This document shows, one piece after another, positions 21,290 to 33,030 of a stretch of DNA of 64,000 nucleotides. Positions within the stretch are counted from its first letter, which is position 1. The number at the start of each line of letters is the position of its first letter. The notes under the pieces were generated by a model, which had not been told where the DNA came from, ran no database searches, and saw only the letters and a program-made list of their open reading frames with translations. The DNA lies in assembly GCF_003265705.1 (NCBI RefSeq), contig NW_020312968.1, positions 1,404,562-1,468,561 on the forward strand. The letters run 5' to 3'. The stretch is from Callorhinus ursinus. Lineage: Eukaryota > Chordata > Mammalia > Carnivora > Otariidae. Both the position numbers and the translations under genes were made by a program.

Positions 21290-22232
21290 TACAAAGACAA
21301 CGCATTTCAGACTCTCTGAGATTAAACTGAACCTAAAAATACAGTCCCAGTGTCAGTCCATGTCAGAAACTCCTCCTTCCCCTCCAGTCAGGAAACTTAC
21401 TCTCCCCCAAGTCCTTCCTCCACGCTGCCACCAGTATGATTTTTCTGAAACATAAATCTAAGCATGTCACTCTCCTGCCTATAATACTTTGATGCCACCC
21501 CCTCCCCTAGGGACTTCAAATGGAATTTAAACTCCCTAGCATAAAAGACTTTCATGATCTGACCCAAGACTTTCTCTCCACATTCGTCCTTGGCCACGCC
21601 CCATCAAATCTCCCCTCCAACTCCTATTCTCTGTACTACAAACACACAAAAATGCATGCTGTTACCGAAGATCCTCCCACTGTGTGGCTCTGATCATTTG
21701 CACACACTGTTCTCTCCACTTGGGGAAATGCCCTTTTTTTTTCTTTCTTTTTTTTTTCCTGATGAAGCCCCATTCATCCTTCAAGATTCAGATTAAGAAT
21801 TACACCCTGGCTAAACCTTCCCAAATACCCTCTTCCTCTCCCAACTTACCCAGATTTAACTACTCTCTTCTTTTTCTCTTCTCATATGTACCATATGAGC
21901 TCTTCAATGATTGTTCGGATATTTGCAGAAAGGTAGGACATGCTCTTAAACCCTTCTCTCCTCTGGTTACTTCAACCCTTCCTTATGTAACTGACCACTG
22001 ACTCCAGACCAATCTTACTACTGGTCCATGGGCAGATTTTACTTTCTTATCAATTCCCTTAATATCACATCCAAGACCAGCCACTGTACTTTATACATGG
22101 TCTGAACAGTAACTGACTGAATAAAAGCTCTACATGGGCATGTGCAGTGCCTATCTTATGACTCTGTATCCATCACTTATCTGACTCTGTAGAGCCTCAC
22201 ATCAATATTAATTGAGTCAATGAATGAGAGTA
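21290..22232 (+). mobile_element. L2 LINE fragment (3' part)
   Basis: GTATGATTTTTCTGAAACAT, AAATCTAAGCATGTCACTCT, CTTTCATGATCTGACCCAAG, CACTGTTCTCTCCACTTGGG, TTCATCCTTCAAGATTCAGA are successive L2 ORF2 landmarks. The 3' UTR follows up to GAGTCAATGAATGAG near 22230. Continues the order begun at 20400-20580 after the inner L2 is removed. All frames are broken. Confidence 0.78.
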
Positions 22233-22239
22233 AATGGGC

Positions 22240-23274
22240 GTGATGAATTAGATAAATGAAGAGATGAAAAGTACAGTGAAATAATTATCTCCCTTCCTCC
22301 AGATAGTACAGTGCACTCCAAATAATGTGCCCTTGGGTTATATTTTATTTGGAGCATCCACATAATACAAAAGACTGGAGATTTATATTAAGTTTACAAT
22401 TACCTGAAATCACTCATATTTGGGCTGTTAGAGTACTGATCCAAATTTCATGGCTTAACATTTCCACCTATTGAGTTTGGTCTTGTTAGATGCACCCCAT
22501 CATTCCAGATTTAGATCTTTTTCCCTCTTTCTTCATTAATATTTTGTGCCAGCCACATTCGTGACGTGCATGTACTTACCTAGGCCTTAATATATACCTG
22601 GGCAAAGGACAGGCTGCACCTAATTTAGACCCCAGTGCCCTCTCACAAACATTTATTCATCCCTTTTAGGCATAAAGTTAAATGGGGGGAAAACTGGCAT
22701 TGGGCTGCAGTGCAGCTTTTTATTTCATTTATTAACATAATATCCATTGCAAGTTGTGGCTCTATTATGAACTTGGTATTTTCTCAGTGCCTTATTTTTT
22801 TCCATGAAAATATAACCTTTTGTTAAATCAAAAATATAAATATCACCTGCTCAAGAATCTCTAACATTTATAAAATTAGTTTTATCCTCTAAAATATTCA
22901 AGACTTTGTATAGAAATTCAACCACGTAGGCCTGAGTTATTCTTACAGGTTTTGAAAATTTTCACTAACTACATCATTTTTATTGCCTTTTTGATTTGAA
23001 TAAAATTACACTCTTCCAGAACAAATAGCATAGGCCCTTCATGTATCCAAAGAATCTTGCCAGCCATTATCAACTTTGCCCCCGGTCCATGTCAACTGGA
23101 GTTCCTGCTTTGCGAGCTGGTGCAAAAGGGCACGTACCAGGTCTAGGGAGTTTGAGTTATCATATCTTTCCAACTCTACATGCAGTGACATCGTGTGGGT
23201 AGCCCAAAAATGTCTCCCTTGGGAGTATTTACCCCACGAAAATTGGCAGAGGTTACAATGATAAACATGTACCA

Positions 23275-23276
<2 letters not shown>
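22240..23276. other. Unassigned DNA
   Basis: No recognised gene or repeat. Confidence 0.45.

Positions 23277-23314
<38 letters not shown>
23276..23314. repeat. (CA)n microsatellite
   Basis: About 19 uninterrupted AC units; likely polymorphic. Confidence 0.97.
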
Positions 23315-23317
<3 letters not shown>

Positions 23318-23469
23318 TGTGCTTTGCTATCCCTGACCACTAAGCTCCACAAGAAAATATTCCTTGCCATTGTTTTTTTTGCCTCAGTATCTTCTATTTA
23401 TTCTTTCTTCCTTATCTGTTAAAATGAAAATAAGAGTGGAAGATAGGCTCAAGTTGGTTGACACCATTT

Positions 23470-23554
23470 GTAGAAAATAGAATCCAATAGAGCTTGCCCT
23501 CTGCCGGAAAAGGAATCAATCCACTCAGTAGTCTACATAATCCTGTTCACATTT
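23470..23554. repeat. Diverged ~90-bp duplicate, copy 1
   Basis: Shares AGAGCTTGCCCT, GAATCAATC and an ACATAANCCTGTTCACA-type end, in the same order, with 24013-24114. The second copy carries extra bases in the middle. No known repeat family recognised. Confidence 0.7.
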
Positions 23555-23559
23555 TGCTG

Positions 23560-24010
23560 CTTAAAACTGGAGGGAAAAAAACAAAACAGGAGTATTCCAG
23601 AAGGAAGTGTTTATGAACAGAACAGTATGAGGGAGGTCCTGCTAGAGAAATAAAAATGAGTAGGGACCCAGGCAACAGTGGCAACTTTAAGAGGAGAAGG
23701 ACATCATGGAAGAAGAGGGCTTTGAAGGAAGCATGAAGAGGCACCAAAAGCAAATTTTAATTCTTTGCACTTTAACTTTAGGGGAGACCTAAAAATCATT
23801 CAAGAGAAACCCAGCATCCAAGTGCTATCACATATCAAGTTCGGTCATTTAACCAATGCCACATGCATTTCCAAGGAATTAATTTTTTTCAGGTATTCCA
23901 AATATCATGTAATTTTTATCTGTTCAGGCTTTTTCCAGTTTCTAAATTTCAATTTCCACCTTGTACTTAAATGCACCATCATCAAGTGTGACCGTATATC
24001 CTGCAAGACA
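23560..24010. other. Unassigned DNA between the two diverged duplicates
   Basis: No recognised gene or repeat. Confidence 0.4.
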
Positions 24011-24012
24011 TC

Positions 24013-24114
24013 TTTAGAAAGTAGAACCCCACAGAGCTTGCCCTGAATCAATGTGAAAGTTGAAAGAGAATCAATCTCCAATCTCCTCAATAGTTTACAT
24101 AAGCCTGTTCACAA
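24013..24114. repeat. Diverged ~100-bp duplicate, copy 2
   Basis: Partner of 23470-23554, same orientation, about 550 bp away. Confidence 0.7.
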
Positions 24115-24119
24115 TTCCC

Positions 24120-25430
24120 TGTCGGGTATTGTGTATTCTCAATAAACATCTGTGATCAACATCAGCTATGATTAACAGAGACCAGGCAATCGCAGTGTTT
24201 AAAAACAGTATCTTCAATATTCTGAATATATTAAATTTAAAAAGAATATCACAGAACACATACTAAATTAAATAGGAAACATAAGAACGTGGAAATGATG
24301 ATATATGAAAGCCACAGATAAAATATCGCCATTGTGCGAGCCAGAAAGAGACCATTTCTTCATCCTTCTAATTGTGTGACTTTGAGGCTGCAACAGCATC
24401 AAACTTGGGAAAAGGTTTGTTTACTGGGGAGTCCATGAGAAATTCAGTTTATAAAATAAAATCAGAAGACTTCTAGAGAAGCTCTTCCTGGGACATATTT
24501 CATTTTTTAAAAAGGAAGAAATGATTGTAGCTCTTATCCCTAGCAGCTTGGCAATGAGTTAGAATGTTATTAAGATACCTGTCAAAACCAGTTCAGTTAG
24601 CAGGAGTGAAGCTATGGAATGTGTCCTCGGGGGACTTTCAAACCAGTGCCATTAATGTAATATTGCAAAACAGAAAACAAAATGGACAACGTACAAATAA
24701 AGGGTGAAGACAAAACAACCTCATTATCAGCTGTGGAGTGAGACCTGGAAATTTCCAGCTGCATGATTCTTCAAGGCATGACTCGTGATACCTGAAACAT
24801 GTAAATGATCTAGGGGGTATGAATGTGGCCAAGAGTAGAAAAAAGAATGAAAATAAAAAAGCAGAGAGGCAAAGAGAGTCTGTTTCTCAGGCATTAAAAA
24901 CAAAACAAAAACCAAACCATTTTCACTTCCAAGGGCAAGCAATGAATATGTGAGAATGGACTCATTATTTCAACCACGTCCCAGTTCTCAGCACGGCCCA
25001 AAGAGCTCTGGTCTAACAATGCCATCTCCAGCCTGTGGTTCCCACCATGGCACAGGCTGTTCATGGCAGAAGAGAGACAGGGCTGTTCAAGGCAGGGCAG
25101 GGATCCCAAAAACATAGCAGGAGAAGTACCGTGGCATTTCCGAAGGCCAAAGCCCTCCAATCCCTGACAGCCCTTTAATTTATTCTCCTTCTACCGAATG
25201 GCACACACTTGGCCTCCTCTCCCCTGGACGACCCCTCACCAGATCACAGCCCAGGCACCTGAGGAAAGACTTTGGCCAGGTGCTTCCTTGTTTTTTTCAG
25301 GTCCTCTTTCGCTCCCGTTCTTTGGCCTCAAAATAAGTACAAATTGACAAAATGGAATAATCATTTCTGCTTGACATGGAGCTTGGCAACCAGATAACAC
25401 CAGCCAAGCCAGGGCCACATTTACTCTTCC
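24120..25430. other. Unassigned DNA
   Basis: No recognised transposon over 1.3 kb; overlapping minus-strand frames at 24638-25160 have no recognisable domain. Confidence 0.45.
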
Positions 25431-25760
25431 CCACATTCATCGGCATGCAAGGTTCCAAGATGGAAATTTGTTTCTCCTGCAGTTTTATGACACTTCTACT
25501 GCCTGATTATCCCACTTTATGGCCATCTGCATCATTACGGGCCTGTGGCAAATGAAACAAATTGCCATAAAATGTTGGGAAAATCCTAAATCATGGCTCT
25601 GTCTGGCTTGCTTGAAGGATGACACTGGGGTTGAATTCAGATAGCTTGGTTCATTTTGCTACAAACAGTCACGCTGGCCTTAATGGGGGCCAGTGGCTCC
25701 CGTATCAGGTTGCGTGGTGACTTCTAAATGAGGCAAACTAATAGAATTTTTTTCTATGCA
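25430..25760. other. Candidate conserved non-coding element
   Basis: Complex, non-repetitive sequence with dense short motifs of enhancer style (CCACTTTATGGCCATCTGC, GGCAAATGAAACAAATTGCC), no long open frame, inside a 2.5-kb repeat-free stretch. This is a composition-based guess. Confidence 0.25.
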
Positions 25761-26710
25761 CTAAGCAAGTCTTCAGTAAAGAAAAACACATTGATTCCAA
25801 AGTTGTTTACTACAAACTAAATAGAACCCCTATAGCTTTTCCCATGCAGCTCACATTAGAGCTAAATTAACAGCCCTCATATGTATCCATTCTACTAGTA
25901 CAAAAGTGCTTACACCATTAGGAATGTAAGTTGTCTTAGTCTAAATCTTGATACAGAAGATTGTCTCTCCCATTTAACTGCCTAGCTATCAAAACTTGTA
26001 ATATCAGGCAGAGACAAGGCTTTAAAGAAAAAAAAGAAATGCACTGAATGGTCATGAATAACTGCTGCATTTTAATTCAGAGGTGATGTGTTAACTTTAA
26101 AGTAAGGGAACAGGAGCCTAATGGTTAGACATGCAAAAAGAAGAGAGGAGAGAAGAGAAGAGAAAGAAAAAGAAAGCTTCAGGAAGGCTAACAACTTCAA
26201 TAATTATTACGACCCTTATTGAGGACAATCCTGGCTTTGCTTTTGCAGAACTCCCCTGTGAGTAAATTTGTAAGAGGAGAAGCTACATGGTAGGAAACCC
26301 TCTTGGCTCACAACATACAGGATTCACTTGGACAATGAGATCGGAATAAAAACTGTGGAGTTTTATTTCTCATCATCTCCTGTATTTCACATCTTCCTAA
26401 CCTCCAAGTCACCCTCAGTGTTCTGACCCAAAAAGCTTGCAGTGGATGCTCAGCTCTTCTTATAAAGGAGGCAAGTGTTTCGGAGCCATCCCTGCAACCT
26501 CTCATTCTCGTCCCCCACCTCTATTTGGGAGGTTTACAGGGTCATTTAAAACAGAGGAGAATGGCATATGTGCAGAGAGTCTGACAAAGGAGATGGAGTC
26601 CTGAGTATGGGATTAAAATCATGACAGACAAGCTATATCAAGAACTTAGTAGCCAGGCAACTGTAAATAGCCTAGAAAGCAGGATATTTTAGGGATTCTG
26701 GCTTTACGTT
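25761..26710. other. Unassigned DNA
   Basis: A GA-rich run lies at about 26135-26175. No gene or transposon recognised. Confidence 0.45.
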
Positions 26711-26714
26711 ATTT

Positions 26715-26717
<3 letters not shown>

Positions 26718-26752
<35 letters not shown>
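26718..26752. repeat. (CA)n microsatellite
   Basis: About 17 uninterrupted CA units. Confidence 0.97.
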
Positions 26753-26754
<2 letters not shown>

Positions 26755-26794
26755 TTTTCAGGTGATACTTGACTAAAAGGAAGTAATTAAATTC

Positions 26795-27020
26795 ACCATT
26801 AGCATTTATTGAGCATTTAGTATGTGCTAAGCACTGTACTGAAAGTTTTAAATGATCATCTGATTTCATCAATCCAACCCCTCCATCAGCCACTTCCAGA
26901 GGAGTAGACTAACTCGTAGAGACCTACTTCCTCAGGGATGGATGGGCAGCAGAGGCAGAGCCAGAATCTGAACCAAGGTCCAGTCTCGCTGTTAAGTCCA
27001 TGTGCTCTGCCACCATGCCA
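26795..27020 (-). mobile_element. MIR SINE (antisense)
   Basis: TTTATTGAGCATTTAGTATG, TGCTAAGCACTGTACTGAAA, GGCAGAGCCAGAATCTGAAC, CAAGGTCCAGTCTCGCTGTT and CCATGTGCTCTGCCACCATG are the antisense MIR in order over nearly its whole length. Confidence 0.85.
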
Positions 27021-27990
27021 CACAGCCGCATCGTACAAATCAACTTCTCTGCTAAATTAACATTATTATTAGTCCAACAATAAACTCTACACGATAAAAG
27101 GTCCTTGCATAATTTTAACAAGTATCACGCATTTGGCTTCTCCTGGATGATTTTTTGACTCATTAGCATAGCCTTTTCTTCCTCTCATTTGTCCTTTTCT
27201 ATTTCACTGTCTTTTGCTAGACAAAGTGTCATAGTCTCTCACTGCAGAATGAACATTTTTCGACTCAGGACTTCACTTTCTTTCCCTTTTGAATTTGCTC
27301 ATTTCTAAGGGCACAAAAGCTGCACCTGATAAACCAAGCCCACAACACTAACCAACATAAAGTTCTCACGTATTTGCTATTTACAGCAGTTAGAATTCAT
27401 GCTATTTGAATGACAAAAGCGCGTATTTCCAGACTAGAAATATTTATCCTGATGTTCCCTTAGATTTCACATATGTTCTTTAAGACCCTTTTGGTTTCTA
27501 AAGCAGGAAGCATAGAAGAATTTCTAGAAATCCATATGGTCTTGAACCAGAGGTCCTGATTTGCAGTTTCTAAAGCATCTGCTAAGCTTATGTATTACAT
27601 ATAGATTTTGAAACAAAGATTTTTGAAAATGAAACATTTTGTAACATACATTACACACTCAACCTCTTATCTGAAAAGACAATCACTGAGCTAAAAATCT
27701 CTAGTTAACAACCAAGTTTGGGGCTTGATTTTAAACCAATGGCTTGGCAGCTTTCAGACCCACTTGCATTTTTCAGATCTAGTTTCCATCATATAGACAA
27801 ACGGGCAATTCCTCAAGAAACACTCGCATACCTGTGTGGCACTGATACAAGGCCACACATTTTCATTCCTCCTCTCAACTCACCAAAATGTGCAGTGCAA
27901 ATACAAATTCATTGATCTCTTTTATGACAACCCAAATTATTCTGTGGTTCAAATGTCTTGATTTAAGTAACCATTTTAAGAAATAAGATG
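27021..27990. other. Unassigned DNA
   Basis: No recognised gene or repeat. Confidence 0.45.
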
Positions 27991-27992
27991 CA

Positions 27993-28205
27993 GGGGCGCC
28001 TGGGCAGCTCAATTGGCTGAGCGCCGACTCTTGGTTTTGGCTCAGGTCATGCTCTCAGGGTCATGAGATGGAGCGCCATGTTGGGCTCCGAGCTCAGTGG
28101 GGAGTCTGCTTGTGATTCTCCCTCTCCCTCTGCCCCTCCCCCTGCTTGTGCTTACTCGCTCCCTTTCTAAAAATAAATAAATAAATCTAAAAAATAAAAA
28201 TAAAA
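27993..28205 (+). mobile_element. CAN-SINE (SINEC)
   Basis: Head GGGGCGCCTGGGCAGCTCAA, body GTGGGGAGTCTGCTTGTGAT and tail AAATAAATAAATAAATC plus A-rich sequence. Body wording differs from the CTCCGCGGGAAG subfamily, so it belongs to a different subfamily. Confidence 0.95.
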
Positions 28206-28209
28206 TGTA

Positions 28210-28690
28210 AACTCATTAAGTTTCTTTTCTATGTTTGAAACATTAATTGACCAATCTATATAAATAATAGCCACATAATGATCAATAATTGATCATGTGA
28301 TCAGTAATAATTTAAAATCTGCTCTTCTTTTTGAGAACTTGTCCTATAGCTTACTATAAATTATAGGCACTCTCCAATGGGCTTTATCTATGGGAATCCT
28401 AGTTAAAATTTTCAAAGAATCCACTACATCAACTAGTTGTGCTAGGGCTTTGCCGTGAGCTGAGAGGAAGTATGGGGTTAAGAATTTTTCCCTGATGACT
28501 TCAAGGCCAACATCAGATACAGAAGTAGTAGCCATTCAGAAGTTACATGTCAATCCTCTTTGATAAGGATACTTGGATAAGGATACAATACTCTTATCAT
28601 TTCTAAAGTTGTCTCTTTGATCAAACCCTGAGTGTTACACACATGGTACAGACTCTCTCTGGAAAATGCATACAGCTAAGGGTTTTCTAA
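28210..28690. other. Unassigned DNA
   Basis: No recognised gene or repeat. Confidence 0.45.
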
Positions 28691-28692
28691 GA

Positions 28693-28835
28693 TTATCTTA
28701 CTTAATCCTCATAGCAACTACAAAGTAGTACTATTATCTCCATTAGAGATGAAGAAACTGAGCTCACCAAAAACAAGAGACCCCACCATATGTTACACTA
28801 CTAGTGAAAGACGAACCTGGAACTAAAGCGCTGGG
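28693..28835 (-). mobile_element. MIR SINE (antisense)
   Basis: ATCTTACTTAATCCTCATAG, CAACTACAAAGTAGTACTAT, TAGAGATGAAGAAACTGAGC and TAGTGAAAGACGAACCTGGA follow antisense MIR. Confidence 0.8.
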
Positions 28836-28839
28836 AACA

Positions 28840-30320
28840 TGATAAGAAAGTCCAAAAGGTAAATAGCTATATTCTACCTTTAGTTATCCTCCTTTGGGCT
28901 GGTCCGTAAAGTTTAGGAGCTTATTAAGTGCTCTTTCCGTCAAGGATTTAGCTCAGAAGTCATCTCTGGGCTCATAACTGAGAAAATACAATCCATCAGG
29001 GAATAGAATGGCAGGAAATTTAAAAATCACTGGGCCCAATTACATATAAAAGAAAATAATGTCAGAGAAGAGATTGTCCAAGTTAAGCAAATTCCCTTGA
29101 TTAGGAGCTTGGCCTAAACACTGTGGCCTTCTGCCATGCCACACTCCAAATATAAGTAAGCTCAGGTTCACTTTCTTCAAGCAGTAATGGAGGTAGCTGA
29201 GACATACCACTGAGCATCTCATGAGCCAGAATTAGGACTTTCGATTTGTTTATGTGTGTTTAACTATCTCTCTGGCGCCCTTTGGCCCAAGGTAAAATAA
29301 GTCTACTTTGTTATTCGTGTGCTATAGGGACCCTTTCTGGTGTAAATCAACTTTCTCTCAACACTTCAACTGGAAGTACTATTAGTAAAAATCCTTTCCA
29401 ATAATTCTGCTAATAGTTTCTAGCAAACTTAAACCTGGAACAACATTTGAATGAATTTATCTGTAGTGGGCTTCTGCAGGAATCCATAAGTCATTCTGAT
29501 TCATTCTCAGTTTCTAGAGGAAAGTATTTATTTTCTAAGATGAGACAGAATAGAAATGGGAATCATTTGTATGGGGTGAAACACAGCTTGCTGATTAAGT
29601 TACCTTCTTTTCCTTTATTACTCCTGAAGGATTAAGCCACGGGAATTCTGGAACTTAAAGCTACAGATTTCTTCTTGGGATCTCTCCAAAATCTCAGAGA
29701 AGCACTAAATATCCCCACGGGGTTCTAATAATTTGTACCATGTTGAAGTTAGGATTTTGTCTGGAAAAACACTTTGAAAAACCAGCTGGTTGAAAATCAG
29801 ACCATGCTTCATCTGCTAGTATATAAATACATGAAAGTGTGTCCAGAAAAAAATCAATTTCTTACATGCCCCAGTGAAAATGAGTAACAAAAATACAAGT
29901 CATCATGTGAAAAGAAATGGGGGAAGTTATTAACTGGTAACCTAAACCTGTGATTTTTCAATAATGAATAATTCCTTACAACAGTGAAAGGGTTTGCAAA
30001 AAAGTAAAAATTCTTTTGAGGTATTTAGATTAAGAACAAACCCCAAAACAATCAGAGGTCCCTGTGAAACCGTGACCATTCATTTTTACCTGATTGACAC
30101 TGCAATGCAATTAGAATGAATTTGTGTCCGTAGGTTTGGAAGACACAGCCACTAAAACTTCAGAACAGCTGCTAGGAATTTACATCTAACTGGGAATTAG
30201 CCCTTATAGGGATTGAAATAGCATATAATTTTGCTTGCCTTCACAGATAGTTATTAAAAAATGTGAGACAAGAGGCTCCTCGGAGTCAATTCTAAAACCT
30301 GCCTGTCCTTAGGGATTCAT
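28840..30320. other. Unassigned DNA
   Basis: 1.5 kb without recognised repeat or gene. Confidence 0.45.
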
Positions 30321-30326
30321 AACTCT

Positions 30327-31115
30327 GAATGCAATTCCAATGTGTGGGTTTCTCCTCATACCATCAAGCAATCTGTGAACACCAGCTGGGTATTCTACAA
30401 TTCAGCTCAATTCTGACACTATCTACTCAGAGACAGCATCTGACTCCACAGGTTAAGGGCTCAGTCCCACAAGACTGCCCTTGACTTCAGATGCCAGTAG
30501 CGAGTACAGATTGTTATCTGTGTTTCTGACCAAGAGGCTCTAACTCAGAGGTCCCCACAACTCCCTCCTTGGGTTCGATCAATCTGCTAGAGTGCCTCAC
30601 AGAACTGAGGACACTAGTTTATTAAAAGGGTTTATGAAGGTTATGAATCAACAGTCAAATGAAGAGATAAATAGGGCAAGGTATGGGGAAGGGGCGTGGA
30701 GCTTCCATGTCCTCTCCAGACTTTGCCACTGTCTCCAAATATCCATGCGTTCACCTACCAGCAAGTTCTCCCACCACCACCCTTTTGGGTTTCTATAGAG
30801 ACTTCATTATATAAGCAAGACTGATTAAACCATCGGCCATTGTTGATTTAACTCAATCTCTAGCCCCTCTTCCCTCCCCAGAGGTGAAGAGGTGATACCG
30901 AAAGTTCCAACCTTCTGGTTGATTCTTCTGGTGACCAGCCCCCCCACCACCACCACATTCTGTTCTTAGTTGCTTTCCAAAAGTCACCTTATGAACGTAA
31001 CAAAAGAACCTTTATCGCTCTCATCACTTAGGAAATTTCAAGGGTTTTAGGAGCTCTATGCCAGAAATGGGAACAAAGACAAAGTATCTATTTCTTATTA
31101 TAAATCACAGTATCA
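30327..31115 (-). mobile_element. ERVL-class LTR (antisense), near full length
   Basis: On the minus strand it runs from TTTATAATAAGAAATAGATA near 31110, through CTCCTAAAACCCTTGAAATT and an AATAAA signal at 30618-30623, into a downstream segment with GTGGGACTGAGCCCTTAACC, GTCAGAATTGAGCTGAATTG and a 3' end near ACACATTGGAATTGC. This is the order of a widespread eutherian ERVL LTR (MLT2/MER21-like; subfamily unsure). No internal viral coding sequence adjoins. Confidence 0.72.
30618..30623 (-). promoter_or_regulatory. LTR polyadenylation signal AATAAA
   Basis: Minus-strand AATAAA within the ERVL-type LTR, followed by the R/U5-like segment. Confidence 0.55.
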
Positions 31116-31687
31116 TGGGAATAGAGCATCTTCGAGTCAAAATGGACCTCCACCGCTTTAGAAAACAAGAATAATACGAACCATAAAGCCCAAAGCCTTA
31201 CCCTGGCCCTTGCCCAGAGGACTTCACAGATACTGAAGTATGAACACAGAGAGGTTCCTGGGACACACAGGGACAGAAGCCTCTTTCAGAGATTCTGCCA
31301 GGGAGAGGCTTTTAGGGGAAGAATAGATTATGTAATATCTCTTGGGTCTTGATGTAGAAAAAAGATTTAGGAAGAAGGACTAGCCCTGAGAAGGGGAAAG
31401 ATTCCTTCCTTATCACTAGAGAAAGACTCCCAAAAAAGGGTATTTCTTTTCTTCTGTACCACAGGACAAGCTCTGCCGACAACATCAACAATTGTGAATA
31501 GGCCACAAAGGTAACAGAACAGAGCATTCAGCACCTACTGACATCCTGTGATCTTTCTCTGCCGTGCAGTCCCCACGATGGACAAGTTTTATCATTTATC
31601 TTAGTTACCTACCAGGAGACTAAGAAAAGCTAAGATGATAGCAATTCAACACTGTTAAAAAATTATTTTTAATTTTAAATTTTATAG
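31116..31687. other. Unassigned DNA
   Basis: No recognised gene or repeat. Confidence 0.45.
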
Positions 31688-31698
31688 AAATTATTTTT

Positions 31699-31886
31699 GG
31701 GGGTGCCAGGCTGCTCAGTCGTTAAGCGTCTGCCTTCAGCTCAGGTCATGATCCCAGGGTCCTGGGATCGAGCCCTGTGTTGGGCTCCCTGCTCCGCGGG
31801 AAGCCTGCTTCTCCCTCTCCCACTCCCCCTGCTTGTGTTCCCTCTCTCGCTGTGTCTGTCATATAAATAAAATCTTTAAAAATAAA
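31699..31886 (+). mobile_element. CAN-SINE (SINEC), altered 5' end
   Basis: Body and tail match the copy at 19291 (CTGCTCCGCGGGAAGCCTGC), but the head reads GGGGGTGCCAGGCTGCTCAG with bases missing in the A-box region. Likely target duplication AAATTATTTTT / AAATTAGTTTT. Confidence 0.94.
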
Positions 31887-32104
31887 TTAGTTTTTAAAAC
31901 CAGAAACCCACCCACCAACAAGTTTATATTACAGCCATATCCTGTCCAGCTTCCTCTCCTTCTACCACTTGAAAGGCTACTACAATGTGGAAGTTGATAC
32001 TTACCACTCCCACTCATTATTTTCAACATTAATATATAGGAATTCACTCAAAATATGTAGTATGGCTTTGTATAAATTTTAACTTACAGAAATGGCATTC
32101 TGTA

Positions 32105-32145
32105 CCAGGATTTCTCCACCTTGACTGTACTGACATTTTGGGTTG
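32105..32145. mobile_element. hAT-like DNA element, left piece
   Basis: GATTTCTCCACCTTGACTGT followed by ACTGACATTTTGGGT is one end of the common mammalian element reading 'actattgacattttgggctggataa'. It is cut by the MLT1 insertion and resumes at about 32853. Confidence 0.6.
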
Positions 32146-32852
32146 TATATTAGTTTCCTATTGCTGTTGTAACAAATTACCCAAAACTTAATGGCTTAAA
32201 ACAGCATAAATGTATTCTCTTTCCAGAGGTTGAGAGGTTTGAAATAAGTCTTACAAGGTTAAAATCAAGATGTCAACAGGACTGGTTTCTTCTGAAGGTT
32301 CTAGGAGAGAATTCATTTCCTTGCCTCTTCCAAATTCTAAAGATGTATTCATTCCTTGACTTTTTTTTTAATCTTTTTTTTATGTTAATCACCATACATT
32401 ACATCATTAGTTTTTGATGTAGTGTTCCATGATTTATTGTTTGCATATAACACCCAGTGCTTCGTTCAGTATGTGCCCTCTATAATACCCATCATCAGGC
32501 TCACCCATTCCCCCACCCCCCCTAGAACCCTCAGTTTGCTTCTTGGAGTCCATAGTCTCTCATGGTTCATCTCCCCCTCCGATTCCGCCCCCCCATTCCT
32601 TGACTTACATAGTCTTTTCTCCCCCTGCTTCCACTGTTACACTGCCTTCCTCCATCTTTGACCTTCTCACTGCCCTTTTATAAAGACTATTGCAATTACC
32701 CTTAGGGTCCAACAAGATAATCCAGGATAATCTCCCTATTTTAACATCCTTAATCACATCTGCTAAATTCCTTTTGTCACAGAATGTAACATTCACAGGG
32801 TCAGGAATTAGGATATGGACATCTTCGGAAACCATTACTAAGCCTACACAAG
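32146..32852 (-). mobile_element. MLT1-type LTR (antisense), interrupted by an L1 fragment
   Basis: TATTAGTTTCCTATTGCTGT, TAACAAATTACCCAAAACTT, AATGGCTTAAAACAGCATAA at the left. After the interruption come CTCACTGCCCTTTTATAAAG, ATCACATCTGCTAAATTCCT, GTCACAGAATGTAACATTCA. This is a MaLR LTR in reverse, split by the L1 insertion at 32363-32593. Confidence 0.8.
32363..32593 (-). mobile_element. LINE-1 3' end insertion (antisense), target duplication
   Basis: T-run, TATGTTAATCACCATACATT, CATCATTAGTTTTTGATGTA, CACCCAGTGCTTCGTTCAGT and GAACCCTCAGTTTGCTTCTT are the carnivore L1 3' UTR in reverse; 5'-truncated to about 230 bases. Flanked by the 13-bp duplication CATTCCTTGACTT (32350-32362, 32594-32606). 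Confidence 0.93.
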
Positions 32853-33030
32853 CCAAATAACTTTTTATTTTGTTGAGAGCCATCCTACTCATAGAAGAGA
32901 GCTGTATCCCTGGCCTCTCTCTAGTAGATGCTAGCAGCACACCTCGTGTTTTGGCAATCAAATATGCCTCCAGACATTACCAGGTGTCTCCTGGTAAGCA
33001 GAATCACCTCTGTTGAGAAATGATGTTCTA
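32853..33030. mobile_element. hAT-like DNA element, right piece
   Basis: ATCCCTGGCCTCTCTCTAGT, AGATGCTAGCAGCACACCTC, TCCAGACATTACCAGGTGTC, TCTGTTGAGAAATGATGTTC resume the element begun at 32105, in the expected order. Confidence 0.65.

Noticed and set aside
32605..32961. 118-codon open frame on the minus strand
   Set aside because: It lies across the MLT1 LTR and hAT-like remnant; a shadow of repeats.
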